A stretch of 64,000 nucleotides of DNA from Pseudoalteromonas sp. G4 (GCF_028875915.1 NZ_JAPEHW010000005.1:1-64000), one strand, 5' to 3'; counted from the stretch's first letter, positions 53,770-63,603 are shown. Numbers and translations: made by a program. Notes: generated from the sequence alone by a model not told the origin.

Positions 53770-56025
53770 TTAGAAGAATTTTGCTTTAAGCTCGATGCCT
53801 ACAAAGCGTCCTTCATTCACAATACCTGTGTTGTTATTGAAATCAACACCGCCAATCACAACGCGCTCGTCAGTTAAGTTACGTGCAAACGCTGCAATTT
53901 CATATTCGTTGTCGCCAGACGCCCAGTTATAACCTGTACGTAAGCCGCCTTCGAATAATGCTTCACCTGTAAACTCAACCGAGTGGTAAAGGAAGAAATT
54001 GATTTCACTGCGGTATGACCAATCAGTGTATGCGAAGAATTCACCATCGCCGATTTCTTTGCTGTAACGTAATGTGAAGTTAGCAATCCACTCTGGTGCA
54101 TGTGGTAAGCTGTTACCATCGATGCTGTAGCCTTTGCCTTCAACCATAGGATCTGTGATTGTACAGCCGAAACAACCTGGTAGATATAATGTCTCGTCAT
54201 CAAGCTCAGTGTTGTTGTAACTTAAGTTAAATGTTGCAAAGAAGTTATCTGCAAGCACCCACTCAGAGTCCATTTCAAAGCCGTAGCCAGTTGTTTTATC
54301 AGCATTTAATAAACGGTTGAAGTTAGAGTCACCACCTACCGCTGTTAATTGCTGATCGTCCATCTGATAGTAGAATACCGTCATGTTTAAACGACCACGG
54401 CCATCTAATACATCTGACTTAATACCCGCTTCAATAGAGTTAATTGTTTCAGATTCAGCAACAGTTACTTCATTACCAAATAAGATACGCCCCTGAATAC
54501 TTGGTGCACGGAAGCTGTTTGCAGCACGAGCAAATAAGTTAACATCATCTGTTAATTTATAAGTTGCAGATAGGTCCCATGAAACGTGTTCGTCACTTGG
54601 GTTTGCTGTGCCCATTGCAGTACCTGAACCGAATGGACCTTGAATACGCTCAGCAACAAAGTCTTTATCATCATCTGAATAACGAAGACCAGCTGTTACT
54701 TTTAAATCGTCGCTAACAGTGTAATCAACAGAGCCGAATAATGCCCATGCTTTCGTTTGCTGGTTTTGCACCGCATAACCGTTTTGAACACCATTTGCTA
54801 ACGTATCGTAGCTGAAGCTCTCGATTGTTAAATCTTCATCAAAGTAGAACACACCTACTTGGTAGTTTACATCGCCGCTAAAGTTACTTGATAGGCGAAG
54901 TTCTTGCGTGATTTGGTCATGATCAGGAATAGCATCCGCACTTTCTGCTGAAAACGGAATAAAACCATGGCCAGTTTCCATGCCACAGAAGCCACAACCG
55001 TAACCACCATCTACGTCAGCACGAGAATAAATTTCTGCGCTGTCCCAAGCTGAAATACTTGTAATTGTGTGCTCATTTAAGTCCCACTCAAGCTTTAAGC
55101 TAACACCTTGTGTTTCAACTTGTTGTGTTGCATTTTTCGCTGCATCGTGATGAACAACATCATCTTTCCAACCCGCGCGAATTTTGTTTGAGCCCACATC
55201 CATTAAGTTACCGTAGAAAACAATTGGCTCACCATCAAGGTCGCGGTAGCGTAGGTTTAAAAGACCAGTGAAGTCGTTACCTTCATAAAGGAACTGAACA
55301 CGTGCTGCTTTTTCGCTGTAACCACCTAAAACATCTTTTTGTTCAGCACCCGGTGCTACTGTATCGATGTAGTTATCTTTTTCTTGCCAAAGCGTCGAAA
55401 CACGCATTGAGATGTTATCAGTAAGGCCTGTACCTACAGCACCTTCAAAATCCATTGCGCCACGCGTACCGTAAGAAAGTGATGTATATGCATCAAATTC
55501 TTGAGAAGGTTTTACTGAGTCAAACTTTACAAGACCTGCAGGCGTGTTACGTCCAAACAGCGTACCTTGTGGACCACGAAGTACTTCGATACGTTCGATA
55601 TCAAAAACAGGGAAACCTTTTAAAATTGGGTTCTCTTGAACAACATCGTCAACTACTAACGATACAGGCTGAGATGCGTTTAGATCGAAGTCAGTGTTAC
55701 CTAAACCACGCACATAAAAACGTGGGAAAGTACGACCAAATGAAGACTCAACTGATAAACTTGGAATTTTCGCATTCATAAAACGAATATCCATACCAGC
55801 AGAGCTGTAAGCATCTAGGTTATCACCTTGAAGAGCTGATACAGCTACAGGAATTTCCTGAGCATTTTCAACACGCTTACGTGCAGTTACTTGTATTACT
55901 TCCAGTTGAGATGACGCAGCACCTGCTTCTTCATCTTGTGCAAATGCTGCACCTGATACAACTAAAGAAGAAAATAGTGAGCCTTGAATTAATTTAGCTA
56001 GCTTGGACTTTTGTAGATATTTCAT
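53770..56025 (-). CDS. TonB-dependent outer-membrane receptor
   Basis: This is a 751-residue TonB-dependent transporter with a signal peptide (1-~29, cleavage at AFA-QD), TonB-box-like LEVIQVTARKR, and a plug with FYVRGLGNTDFD, VSLVVDDVVQEN, RIEVLRGPQGTLFGRNTPAG. The barrel ends KAKFF. This is the widespread type linked to varied substrates. No substrate-specific gene lies next to it; the following genes face the same way but 420 bases upstream. The long leader may be regulatory. Confidence 0.92.
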   Translation of the reverse strand: MKYLQKSKLAKLIQGSLFSSLVVSGAAFAQDEEAGAASSQLEVIQVTARKRVENAQEIPVAVSALQGDNLDAYSSAGMDIRFMNAKIPSLSVESSFGRTFPRFYVRGLGNTDFDLNASQPVSLVVDDVVQENPILKGFPVFDIERIEVLRGPQGTLFGRNTPAGLVKFDSVKPSQEFDAYTSLSYGTRGAMDFEGAVGTGLTDNISMRVSTLWQEKDNYIDTVAPGAEQKDVLGGYSEKAARVQFLYEGNDFTGLLNLRYRDLDGEPIVFYGNLMDVGSNKIRAGWKDDVVHHDAAKNATQQVETQGVSLKLEWDLNEHTITSISAWDSAEIYSRADVDGGYGCGFCGMETGHGFIPFSAESADAIPDHDQITQELRLSSNFSGDVNYQVGVFYFDEDLTIESFSYDTLANGVQNGYAVQNQQTKAWALFGSVDYTVSDDLKVTAGLRYSDDDKDFVAERIQGPFGSGTAMGTANPSDEHVSWDLSATYKLTDDVNLFARAANSFRAPSIQGRILFGNEVTVAESETINSIEAGIKSDVLDGRGRLNMTVFYYQMDDQQLTAVGGDSNFNRLLNADKTTGYGFEMDSEWVLADNFFATFNLSYNNTELDDETLYLPGCFGCTITDPMVEGKGYSIDGNSLPHAPEWIANFTLRYSKEIGDGEFFAYTDWSYRSEINFFLYHSVEFTGEALFEGGLRTGYNWASGDNEYEIAAFARNLTDERVVIGGVDFNNNTGIVNEGRFVGIELKAKFF

Positions 56026-56446
56026 GGTGGTTTAAAACCTTGTGCACTCAAAATAAAACGTTTGATTTGACCTACTTTGTTGTCATCAGTAGTGTCAAAA
56101 TCATGCTTGTATCCTTTTAAAGTGAATGGCGAAGTTCAACTTTTCACGTTAAAACGCGGACCCTTCAATACGAGTACTTAATACTGCGGGTTGAGCAGCG
56201 CCGCAACAGCCAACCCAGCGGTTAACATATTGTTTACACCCTTATCCATTTGCGGCAAAAATAATACAAATCGCCACCTTTTCAGAAGGACATATGCCCT
56301 TGAAAAGTTTCAGTAGATCGAATATGAAATATAGCCTAAGTGATCTTTTTTTCATCTTTTAGCAGCAAAATAGCAAAAAAAGTCTAAAAAACTATATTTA
56401 AAGAAAGGACAAATGGCCGCAACCAGGTTACAAACAGTTTACATTA
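56026..56446 (-). promoter_or_regulatory. long region upstream of TonB receptor
   Basis: This 421-base region lies between the MscS gene and the TonB receptor, both on the minus strand. A tiny ORF (56178-56228) and a GGGTTG/CAACCC inverted repeat within it are visible. No known riboswitch pattern was recognised. Confidence 0.4.
56178..56228 (-). other. possible leader-peptide ORF
   Basis: A 16-codon ORF (MLTAGLAVAALLNPQY) is preceded by AAGGGTG about ten bases upstream. The arms GGGTTG and CAACCC within it could form a hairpin. It may be an attenuation leader for the TonB receptor, or chance. Confidence 0.25.
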
Positions 56447-58054
56447 TTACGCTTGTAACAATTCAGGAGCAGCCAATTTTAGCTTATGTTGATGTAATAA
56501 ATTCATGATTTCGAAGTGAAGTGCATCACTTACTTCCAGATAGGTTTCAAAATCTGTGGTTGTAATATAAGACAATACATACAACTCAACAGCAAATGGG
56601 CTAAAACCTTTAAAATAAACACGGCAAGGGCTTTCATCAATTAATTCATGCTGTTCGAGTAGCGCTTTAAGAGCGGTATTAAACTCTGTTAATTGTTCAT
56701 TCGATTCGGGCATTTCAAGCAATAAATTCGGTCTAAATGCCATTTTTTCACGCTCGGAAAAATTCTCAATCTCCATATCGATAAACTTAGCATTAGCAAT
56801 ATACACCACTGTACGCTCAATGGTACGAACACGTGTTGCACGAAGACCAATTTCTTCTACCGTGCCCACAAATTTACCGATACGACATAAGTTACCTACT
56901 TTTACCGGCGTGGACGAATATAAGGTAATCGCACCGATTAGATTTTCGACAGACTTTTGTGCAGCTAAAGCAACAGCCAAGCCACCAATACCGAGGCCAG
57001 CCATGATAGTCGTTGCACTAAAACCTAAGTTTTCCAACCAAATTAATATAGCCGCTATTACCAGCAATGTTTTAAATACATTTGACGCAGGGCGTAATAA
57101 ATAGGTAGCGTGTTCTTTACCTTGAGCAATCAGCTTTTCAGATAACTTACTTTTAGTTAATTCAACAACTCGCCATAAAAACCACAGCCAAGCTAAAATC
57201 AAAATGGTGGAAGCTTCAGCAACCGCTTTCACTGCAAAGGTGACATTAGATGAGTCAGAAAAGTTACGGGTTAAAATCGTAGCCGTTAAAAAGCTAAGAG
57301 GGCCGTATAAAAAATTGAGGTAATAAGCTAATTTTAAATTTGCTAACTGCGCTATTTTGCTTAGTACCCAATAAGCCAGGCACACTGCAACGATATAAAT
57401 AGCAAACATTACGGCAAAATAAAGCCACTGCCAAAGCATCACGCCCATAAAGCGATAATTAGGCAGATGCATTGATAACCACTCACCTATTTCACTGTAA
57501 CCATAATACTTATCTAACAGGGGTACTTTCGCTACTGTTGCATTTGATATTTTCCAAATGCGTTTATTATTGCTACTTGGAATACGCTGCAATAAAACGG
57601 GCACTGTGCCTTCAGGTGTATCAATCGTGCCCACTAAATCTCGATAATCAGGTACATTTTCAGGTAATTTCCCAAGTAAATCACCTGAAAGACCATCAAT
57701 ATCAATCCACAGAGCTCGGTCCAAACTGACATGGAGTTGGCGGGCTATTTCGGCTTTTTGATCGTCAGCCACAGTAAACGGCAAATTTCTGAAATCAAGG
57801 TAATCAGATGCGCTTTGGTAGTCCAACTGACGAGCTGCTGTTAAGAATCCTTGCATACTGGTGCGTGGCGTTTCGCGCCCAAGAGTGTCCCAACCAACAA
57901 ATGCATTTAACTCTTTTGTTGGTTGTACTTGTAGCTCTGCTTCTTCTTGCTCAAGTAAATCCTTAACGGTTACTTCGTTTTTTGGTTCTGCAATAGCAGA
58001 GCCAAAAAACACCATTAAACAAATAAGCACACAACGCCACATCACACTTTTCAT
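56447..58054 (-). CDS. MscS-family mechanosensitive channel with periplasmic N-terminal domain
   Basis: This 535-residue protein has a signal peptide (1-~24), a large periplasmic domain (about 30-195), several membrane helices, and the MscS pore helix with GLGIGGLAVALAAQ, then the beta domain (KVGNLCRIGKFVGTVEEIGL) and C-terminal alpha-beta domain. It should open on hypo-osmotic shock to release solutes. The ATG at 58054 overlaps the putP stop by four bases; an upstream TTG is ignored. The long N-terminal domain is not found in the basic MscS. Confidence 0.9.
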   Translation of the reverse strand: MKSVMWRCVLICLMVFFGSAIAEPKNEVTVKDLLEQEEAELQVQPTKELNAFVGWDTLGRETPRTSMQGFLTAARQLDYQSASDYLDFRNLPFTVADDQKAEIARQLHVSLDRALWIDIDGLSGDLLGKLPENVPDYRDLVGTIDTPEGTVPVLLQRIPSSNNKRIWKISNATVAKVPLLDKYYGYSEIGEWLSMHLPNYRFMGVMLWQWLYFAVMFAIYIVAVCLAYWVLSKIAQLANLKLAYYLNFLYGPLSFLTATILTRNFSDSSNVTFAVKAVAEASTILILAWLWFLWRVVELTKSKLSEKLIAQGKEHATYLLRPASNVFKTLLVIAAILIWLENLGFSATTIMAGLGIGGLAVALAAQKSVENLIGAITLYSSTPVKVGNLCRIGKFVGTVEEIGLRATRVRTIERTVVYIANAKFIDMEIENFSEREKMAFRPNLLLEMPESNEQLTEFNTALKALLEQHELIDESPCRVYFKGFSPFAVELYVLSYITTTDFETYLEVSDALHFEIMNLLHQHKLKLAAPELLQA

Positions 58055-59571
58055 GCCCAATAATCCTTCAAACTTGTTGCTGTTTTATACTGGCTATTAC
58101 GTACCTGATTAAACAGTGCTATTTGTTCTTCGCTTGGTTCATTTGATAGTTTACTGACAACTACTATTGCAATGCTAGCAATAACAAAACCAGGAACAAT
58201 TTCATACATTAAGCTGCTTAAGCTCTCACCGTTTACAGTGATTGGTAAGTAGATCCAAAGTAACACAGTCGCTGCTCCTGAGATAATCCCTGCAAGGGCG
58301 CCTTGTTTGGTCATGCGTGACCAATAAAGGCTAAGAATCACAACAGGTCCAAATGCCGCACCAAAACCAGCCCAAGCGTTACTCACTAAGCTCAAAATAG
58401 AACTGTCTCGGTCATATGCAAGGAAAATAGCAAGTAAAGCAACCACTAATACCGAAATACGTCCAACCATTACTAAAGTCGTTTGAGAGGCTTGCTGGTT
58501 AAAAAATGCTTTATAAATATCTTCAGTCAATGAGCTTGATGTCACTAATAACTGCGATGAAATGGTACTCATAATTGCCGCTAAAATTGCAGCCAGTAAA
58601 AAGCCAGCAATCAGAGGGTGGAACAATACTTGTGAAAGTAAAATAAAAATTGTTTCAGCGTCTTTTAATTCTGTGCCCGTTTGATTCACATACACGACAC
58701 CAACAAAGCCAGTAGCTAACGCACCTATTAATGAGACAATCATCCAGCTCATACCGATACGTCTGGCGATTGGTAAGTCTTTAACTGAGCGAATCGCCAT
58801 AAAGCGTACAATAATATGTGGTTGACCAAAATAACCTAAGCCCCATGCCATTGCAGAAATCACACCTAGTACAGACACACCAGAAACAAAGCTCAATAAT
58901 GAAGGATTTAGTTGCTCAACTGTTGTCACAGCATTTGATAATCCACCAACTTCAGTAAGCACCACTATCGGCACCAAAACAAGTGCCAAAAACATAATAC
59001 AGCCTTGAACAAAATCGGTTAGACTCACCGCTAGAAAGCCACCAAACAATGTATACACCACAACAACACCTGCTGTGACATACAAACCTAACTCGTAACT
59101 CATGCCAAAGCTTGATTCAAATAGCTTGCCGCCAGCTACAACACCTGACGAAGTATACAGTGTAAAGAAAATAATAATTACCAAAGATGAAATCACGCGT
59201 AAAATGCGTTTATCATCATTAAAACGATTTTCAAAAAAGTCCGGTAAGGTAATTGAATCATTGGCAAGCTCGGTATAGCTGCGAAGACGCGGCGCCACAA
59301 TTAAATAGTTTAGGTAAGCACCAATAATTAAGCCAATGCCAATCCAGGCGCTGCTTAAGCCCGATAAATACATTGCACCTGGAAGGCCCATTAGCATCCA
59401 GCCACTCATATCAGACGCACCTGCAGATAAAGCAGTAACACTCGGGCTTAGATTGCGCCCCCCTAGCATATAGCCTGATACATCGCTGGTCGATTTTTTA
59501 TAGGCATAAAGGCCTATGCCCAACATGACTACAAAATATAGCCCTAACGAAAAAATGGTGCCAAACTCCAA
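58051..59571 (-). CDS. putP: sodium/proline symporter PutP
   Basis: This 506-residue inner-membrane symporter of the SSS family imports proline with Na+. Family features include SGASDMSGWMLMGLPGAMYL, the segment AYLNYLIVAPRLRSYTE, GYFGQPHIIVRFMAIRS and AIMSTISSQLLVTSSSLTED. Length equals the E. coli type (502). Proline is both a nutrient and an osmoprotectant. It overlaps the MscS gene by four bases. putA is not in the window. A TTGACG element at 59710-59705 could be part of its promoter. Confidence 0.95.
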   Translation of the reverse strand: MEFGTIFSLGLYFVVMLGIGLYAYKKSTSDVSGYMLGGRNLSPSVTALSAGASDMSGWMLMGLPGAMYLSGLSSAWIGIGLIIGAYLNYLIVAPRLRSYTELANDSITLPDFFENRFNDDKRILRVISSLVIIIFFTLYTSSGVVAGGKLFESSFGMSYELGLYVTAGVVVVYTLFGGFLAVSLTDFVQGCIMFLALVLVPIVVLTEVGGLSNAVTTVEQLNPSLLSFVSGVSVLGVISAMAWGLGYFGQPHIIVRFMAIRSVKDLPIARRIGMSWMIVSLIGALATGFVGVVYVNQTGTELKDAETIFILLSQVLFHPLIAGFLLAAILAAIMSTISSQLLVTSSSLTEDIYKAFFNQQASQTTLVMVGRISVLVVALLAIFLAYDRDSSILSLVSNAWAGFGAAFGPVVILSLYWSRMTKQGALAGIISGAATVLLWIYLPITVNGESLSSLMYEIVPGFVIASIAIVVVSKLSNEPSEEQIALFNQVRNSQYKTATSLKDYWA

Positions 59572-59715
59572 AGTAACTCTCCCACATACCCAACTTGGTA
59601 CTTTATTCGCATTTTCTCAATGAATGCGAGATGTCATAATATTTCACTATATCAAAACATTACTTTGATTTGTTTATTTCTTGCGATAAAAGCAATTGGT
59701 AGTGCGTCAAATTAA

Positions 59716-59749
59716 TTCACCTACGAAAAAATAACCAAAAGTAGGTGAA
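59716..59749. promoter_or_regulatory. 9-bp inverted repeat between putP and EAL-HDOD gene
   Basis: TTCACCTAC and GTAGGTGAA are perfect inverted arms, 16 bases apart, 69 bases upstream of the EAL-HDOD start. The right arm overlaps the position expected for a -35 before TATATT (59768-59773). The arm spacing (25 bases centre to centre) fits two half-sites of a dimer or tetramer, or a hairpin. Confidence 0.45.
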
Positions 59750-59818
59750 ATACACACTCAATTATCCTATATTCAGATCATAAAAAAACACAAGACAACA
59801 CACAGGACCTCTGCTTTT

Positions 59819-61042
59819 ATGTATTTTTATGCAGCGAGACAGCCTATCTTAAACCGTAATAAAGAATTAATTGGCTATGAGCTACTCTTTAGAGACAGTT
59901 TAGAAAATGTTTTTCCTAATATTAATGAAGACGAAGCAACTTCGCGCCTTATAGAAGGAAGCCAGCTAAGCCTAGGGCTAGAAGATATGACGGGAGATAA
60001 ACCCGCATTTATCAACTTTACGCTTGAAACATTAGTTAAGGGTTATGCAAAAACCTTAGGCACCAAAGAAGTTGTTGTCGAAATTTTAGAGACCGTGCAA
60101 CCTGGTAAACGTTTACTAGCTGCAGTAAAAGAATTAAAAGAAATGGGCTATACCATTGCCCTTGATGACTATAAACATGCACCTGTGTGGCGTCACTTTT
60201 ATCCTTTTGTCGACATCATTAAAATTGACTGGCTCGATACTTCAATTGAGCAGATCAAAGAAATCATTGAACAAACCAAAGATTTTCCAAGTATTCAATT
60301 TCTTGCAGAAAAAGTAGAAACACCAGAGCAATTTGAACAAGCGATGGAACTTGGTTTTCACTACTTCCAAGGCTTCTTCTTTGCTAAGCCAGAAGTTGTG
60401 CAAAGCCGTGCTTTAGCGCCTAACGAGATGACGCTTGCAGAGCTACTTTATCAAACATCAAGCCCAGAAATGGACTTAAAGAAAGTGACAGAAGTTTTTG
60501 AGCGTGATGTAAACTTATCATACAAGCTTCTGCGTTATTCAAACTCTGCTGCATTTAAGCGCCGCGCTGAAATAAGCACTATCAAGCAAGCGCTAGTTGT
60601 TTTGGGTGTTGAAGAATTAAAACGCTTTTTATCAGTGCTATTCACAGCACAAGTTGCCTCAGACAAGCCACCTGAGTTAATGCGTTTATGTTTAACCAGA
60701 GCAAAGTTTGCTGAACTACTTTCAGAGCAAGCAGGCCAATATCAAGAATCTTCAAAGGCATTCTTAACAGGCATGCTATCGTTAATTGATGGTATTTTAG
60801 ATCAGTCAATGGAATCTATTTTAGAGAAGCTTCCGCTGTCAGAAGAGATTAAGCTTGCTATCTTAAAACGTGAAGGACGTCTTGCAGAGTACTTAGGCTT
60901 AGTAGAAGCTTATGAGAAAGCGATGTGGAACGAAGCAAACGAAATTCAAGCGCAGCTTAAGCTTAACTCTGATGAAATTCCAACTGCTTACCACGATGCT
61001 CTGCAGTGGGCTAATATCCAAATGGATACGATGAGTAAATAA
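59819..61042 (+). CDS. EAL-HDOD signalling protein, YuxH-like
   Basis: This is a 407-residue cytoplasmic protein with an N-terminal EAL domain (1-~200) and a C-terminal HDOD domain (~205-390, TIKQALVVLGVEELKRFLSV). The EAL domain has GYELLFRD (ExLxR), LDDY in place of DDFG, KIDW, AEKVET (Lys replacing Gly) and QGFFFAKP. The mixture of retained and altered motifs suggests weak or no c-di-GMP hydrolysis; many such proteins act as adaptors or sensors. Any link to the c-di-GMP-activated cellulose synthase in the window is speculative. Confidence 0.9.
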   Translation: MYFYAARQPILNRNKELIGYELLFRDSLENVFPNINEDEATSRLIEGSQLSLGLEDMTGDKPAFINFTLETLVKGYAKTLGTKEVVVEILETVQPGKRLLAAVKELKEMGYTIALDDYKHAPVWRHFYPFVDIIKIDWLDTSIEQIKEIIEQTKDFPSIQFLAEKVETPEQFEQAMELGFHYFQGFFFAKPEVVQSRALAPNEMTLAELLYQTSSPEMDLKKVTEVFERDVNLSYKLLRYSNSAAFKRRAEISTIKQALVVLGVEELKRFLSVLFTAQVASDKPPELMRLCLTRAKFAELLSEQAGQYQESSKAFLTGMLSLIDGILDQSMESILEKLPLSEEIKLAILKREGRLAEYLGLVEAYEKAMWNEANEIQAQLKLNSDEIPTAYHDALQWANIQMDTMSK

Positions 61043-61060
61043 TTACATTACTTATCAATA

Positions 61061-61088
61061 AAAAAACCGACGTTGACGTCGGTTTTTT
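61061..61088. terminator. bidirectional terminator, EAL-HDOD / mlaA
   Basis: A 13-bp stem (aaaaaaccgacgt / acgtcggtttttt) with a two-base loop lies between the convergent genes. Confidence 0.93.
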
Positions 61089-61104
61089 TATATCAAAAGT
61101 TAAG

Positions 61105-61869
61105 CTATAGACTTTCAAAAAAGTCATCATTCGCTGTTTCTTCTTGCGTCTTTTCTTTTTCAGGTAACGGTGGGTTACCATCATATAGCTCGTAAAGTTG
61201 ACGCTGCAAATAAATGTCTTTCATAAACAAATAAGGGTCGAGTGATTCGTTTAATAAGGCCTCTTGCGGGATCAGTGATGCACGCGCTTCTAACACCTTA
61301 ATTACCCACTTACCAATCGTCACAGGCGTACCGAGCGTTAAACTCGGTAACACAAAGGCATCCACCATATCACCTGACATATTTCGCACAGTGCTTGGAC
61401 CATAAGCCGGGAACATCAAGTATGCACCATTGCCTGCCCCCCAAACACCTAAGGTTTGGCCAAAGTCTTCTGTTTCTTCAACCAAACCAATTTCTGAGGC
61501 AACATCAAAAATTCCAAACAGACCTACTGTTGAGTTCACCAAAAAACGCGCAACATTCACACCTGAATTTGACACCTTTCCTTGTAATAAGGAGTTTGTC
61601 GCATCAATTGGGGCATCAAGATTGTTAGTCGCATTAACTAAACCATTACGAACAGGTTGCGGCGTAATTTTGCTATAACCGACTGCAACAGGCCTTAACA
61701 TGTATGCATCAAGCACATCCATATTAAAATCATAAATTGGTCTGTTGATTGACTGCAATGGGTCGCGTGCGTCTTCCTTTTCAGGCGGCACCTGTGCACA
61801 CCCTGTTAGCAGTAGGCAACCCCATACCACTATCAAGGTGATGATCATTTGGCATTTTTGATTAAGCAC
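61105..61869 (-). CDS. mlaA: outer-membrane lipoprotein MlaA (VacJ)
   Basis: This 254-residue lipoprotein removes phospholipids from the outer leaflet of the outer membrane, with the MlaC-MlaFEDB system elsewhere. Lipobox LTGC lies near residue 24. Family segments are DPLQSINRPIYDFNMDVLD, NNLDAPIDATNSLLQGK, FLVNSTVGLFGIFDVA and FGQTLGVWG. The other mla genes are not here. It lies 19 bases after ccmI on the same strand and may be cotranscribed with the ccm genes. Confidence 0.95.
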   Translation of the reverse strand: MLNQKCQMIITLIVVWGCLLLTGCAQVPPEKEDARDPLQSINRPIYDFNMDVLDAYMLRPVAVGYSKITPQPVRNGLVNATNNLDAPIDATNSLLQGKVSNSGVNVARFLVNSTVGLFGIFDVASEIGLVEETEDFGQTLGVWGAGNGAYLMFPAYGPSTVRNMSGDMVDAFVLPSLTLGTPVTIGKWVIKVLEARASLIPQEALLNESLDPYLFMKDIYLQRQLYELYDGNPPLPEKEKTQEETANDDFFESL

Positions 61870-61888
61870 TCAGAATCCCTATTATAAC

Positions 61889-63148
61889 TTAGAGTAATGT
61901 ATCAATTGTTAATTCTACTTGATTGACTTGTTCGATATCGAAACCGTTAGTCTGCCCTTCAAGTTCGCCTGCTTGCGTATCAACCTTATCGTCATTACTA
62001 ATTCGTGCGACAACTTTAACACGCTTAAACTCAGCAAACGTCATGCCTGCTACCATTGCATCACTTTCAGATAAAGTGACTTGCAAAGGCAACTGCCAAT
62101 TTGCCTGCTTTACAACAGCCAATGGCATCGGCGGGCCAACTTCTGCTTTTGCAAAAACAAATAACACACCATTACGTGGCAATTTATCTTTCAGTTCATC
62201 AGCAAGTGTAATATTTACCGTGACAGCAAGGCCTTGTCCAAGTGAATTTTGTTTAGAAGTGTTAGTTTCTTGAGCTACTTTAGCCTTTAGCTCTTCAACA
62301 CGGGCACTCAACATCGCATAACTTGGGTTAGTCTCTGACATACGCCCTAGAATAAGCTCAAAAGCTGCTAGCGACTGTTGCCAATCACCACGCTCATAGG
62401 CAATTAATGCCAACATCGAAAGTGCATCTGAGTTACTAGGTTCAATTTTAAGTACATTAGATACTACTTTTGCAGCCTTACTAATAGAAAGCTCAGATCC
62501 TTCTAGCATTAGTACCTGCGCTTTACTCACCAATGCATTCACATTTTTAGGATTCATCGCGATGGCTTTCTCAAATGACATATTTGCTGATTCAAAATCA
62601 TTTAACATCAGCATAATACGGCCTAATAAAAGCCATGCCATTTCATCATCACCTTGCTCAGCAAGTTTGGTGCGAAGCCCTAAAGCAAGCTCTTGCATTT
62701 CGTTATTAGACAGTGGTTCACCCTGCTGTAAAACAGCACGTTTACCTAGCTCTGGTAAGTTATCTTTTGCTTCTTGCCATTGTGTAAGTAAATTAAAGCT
62801 ACCTGTCATCAAGTAAAAGACGACACAAAAAGTCACGGTGAACAAGCTAGCAGTTAATGCTATTACCGAGCGATTTCCGCGCTGATTAAGCTGTTGCTCA
62901 GGCGCTAGTTCCTGTAACAGTGCTTGTTTTTGCTCAATTACTGCAATGTTATAAGCTTCTTCGCTAAGTTTGCCTGTATCGACTTCTTGCGATAGCTCTT
63001 CGAGTCGCGATTCATAATCAGAAATGCGTAAAGCATTAGCATTTGGGTTGGTTTTAATTGCTTTTTCTTTACGTGTGAATGGAAAAACCACGAAAAACAA
63101 ACCAACTACTACAAGGGTTGCAGCATAAAAATAAAACGACGTAATCAT
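61889..63148 (-). CDS. ccmI: cytochrome c biogenesis protein CcmI
   Basis: This 419-residue membrane protein has an N-terminal helix (~3-21), a cytoplasmic leucine-rich-like loop, a second helix (~97-117) and a periplasmic TPR domain (about 150-290), with a C-terminal beta domain. CcmI binds apocytochrome c and hands it to CcmF/CcmH for haem attachment. It overlaps ccmH by four bases. Confidence 0.93.
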   Translation of the reverse strand: MITSFYFYAATLVVVGLFFVVFPFTRKEKAIKTNPNANALRISDYESRLEELSQEVDTGKLSEEAYNIAVIEQKQALLQELAPEQQLNQRGNRSVIALTASLFTVTFCVVFYLMTGSFNLLTQWQEAKDNLPELGKRAVLQQGEPLSNNEMQELALGLRTKLAEQGDDEMAWLLLGRIMLMLNDFESANMSFEKAIAMNPKNVNALVSKAQVLMLEGSELSISKAAKVVSNVLKIEPSNSDALSMLALIAYERGDWQQSLAAFELILGRMSETNPSYAMLSARVEELKAKVAQETNTSKQNSLGQGLAVTVNITLADELKDKLPRNGVLFVFAKAEVGPPMPLAVVKQANWQLPLQVTLSESDAMVAGMTFAEFKRVKVVARISNDDKVDTQAGELEGQTNGFDIEQVNQVELTIDTLL

Positions 63149-63603
63149 GCTGGTTCCTTATACTTGGCAATAAGTTTTGCCAGTTTTTGCTCGTCACTAT
63201 CGCTCCACTGTGCACTGTTTTTCGCCTGTTTCTTTTGCTTAAACAAAATAAAAACAAAACCGAGAAAAACGAAACCCAATGGTAATACCCAAAGTAATAA
63301 CGTGAGCGGTGTTACAGGTGGTTTGTAGTGAACAAAATAACCATAGCGGTCAATCATATAGTCAACCACTTGGTCTTTATCATTCCCTTCTTGCACCAAC
63401 TGCAGTACTTTTTCACGTAAATCTTTAGCCACAACCGCATCCGAATCGGCAATATTCTGGTTTTGGCATTTAGGGCAGCGCAGCTCAGCCGTTAGCTCAC
63501 GAAACAGTTGCTCTTCTTGAGCACTGTTAAACTGATATTGATTTTCTGCAGCAAATAAATGTGCCGAGAAAATCGTTAATAACACAATTAAAAACTTCTT
63601 CAT
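63145..63603 (-). CDS. ccmH: cytochrome c biogenesis thioreductase CcmH
   Basis: This 152-residue membrane-anchored periplasmic protein has a signal peptide (1-~18), the redox motif LRCPKCQNQ, and a C-terminal membrane helix (PLTLLLWVLPLGFVFLGFVF). It keeps the apocytochrome CXXCH motif reduced for haem ligation. It overlaps ccmI by four bases and ccmG by one base. Confidence 0.96.
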   Translation of the reverse strand: MKKFLIVLLTIFSAHLFAAENQYQFNSAQEEQLFRELTAELRCPKCQNQNIADSDAVVAKDLREKVLQLVQEGNDKDQVVDYMIDRYGYFVHYKPPVTPLTLLLWVLPLGFVFLGFVFILFKQKKQAKNSAQWSDSDEQKLAKLIAKYKEPA

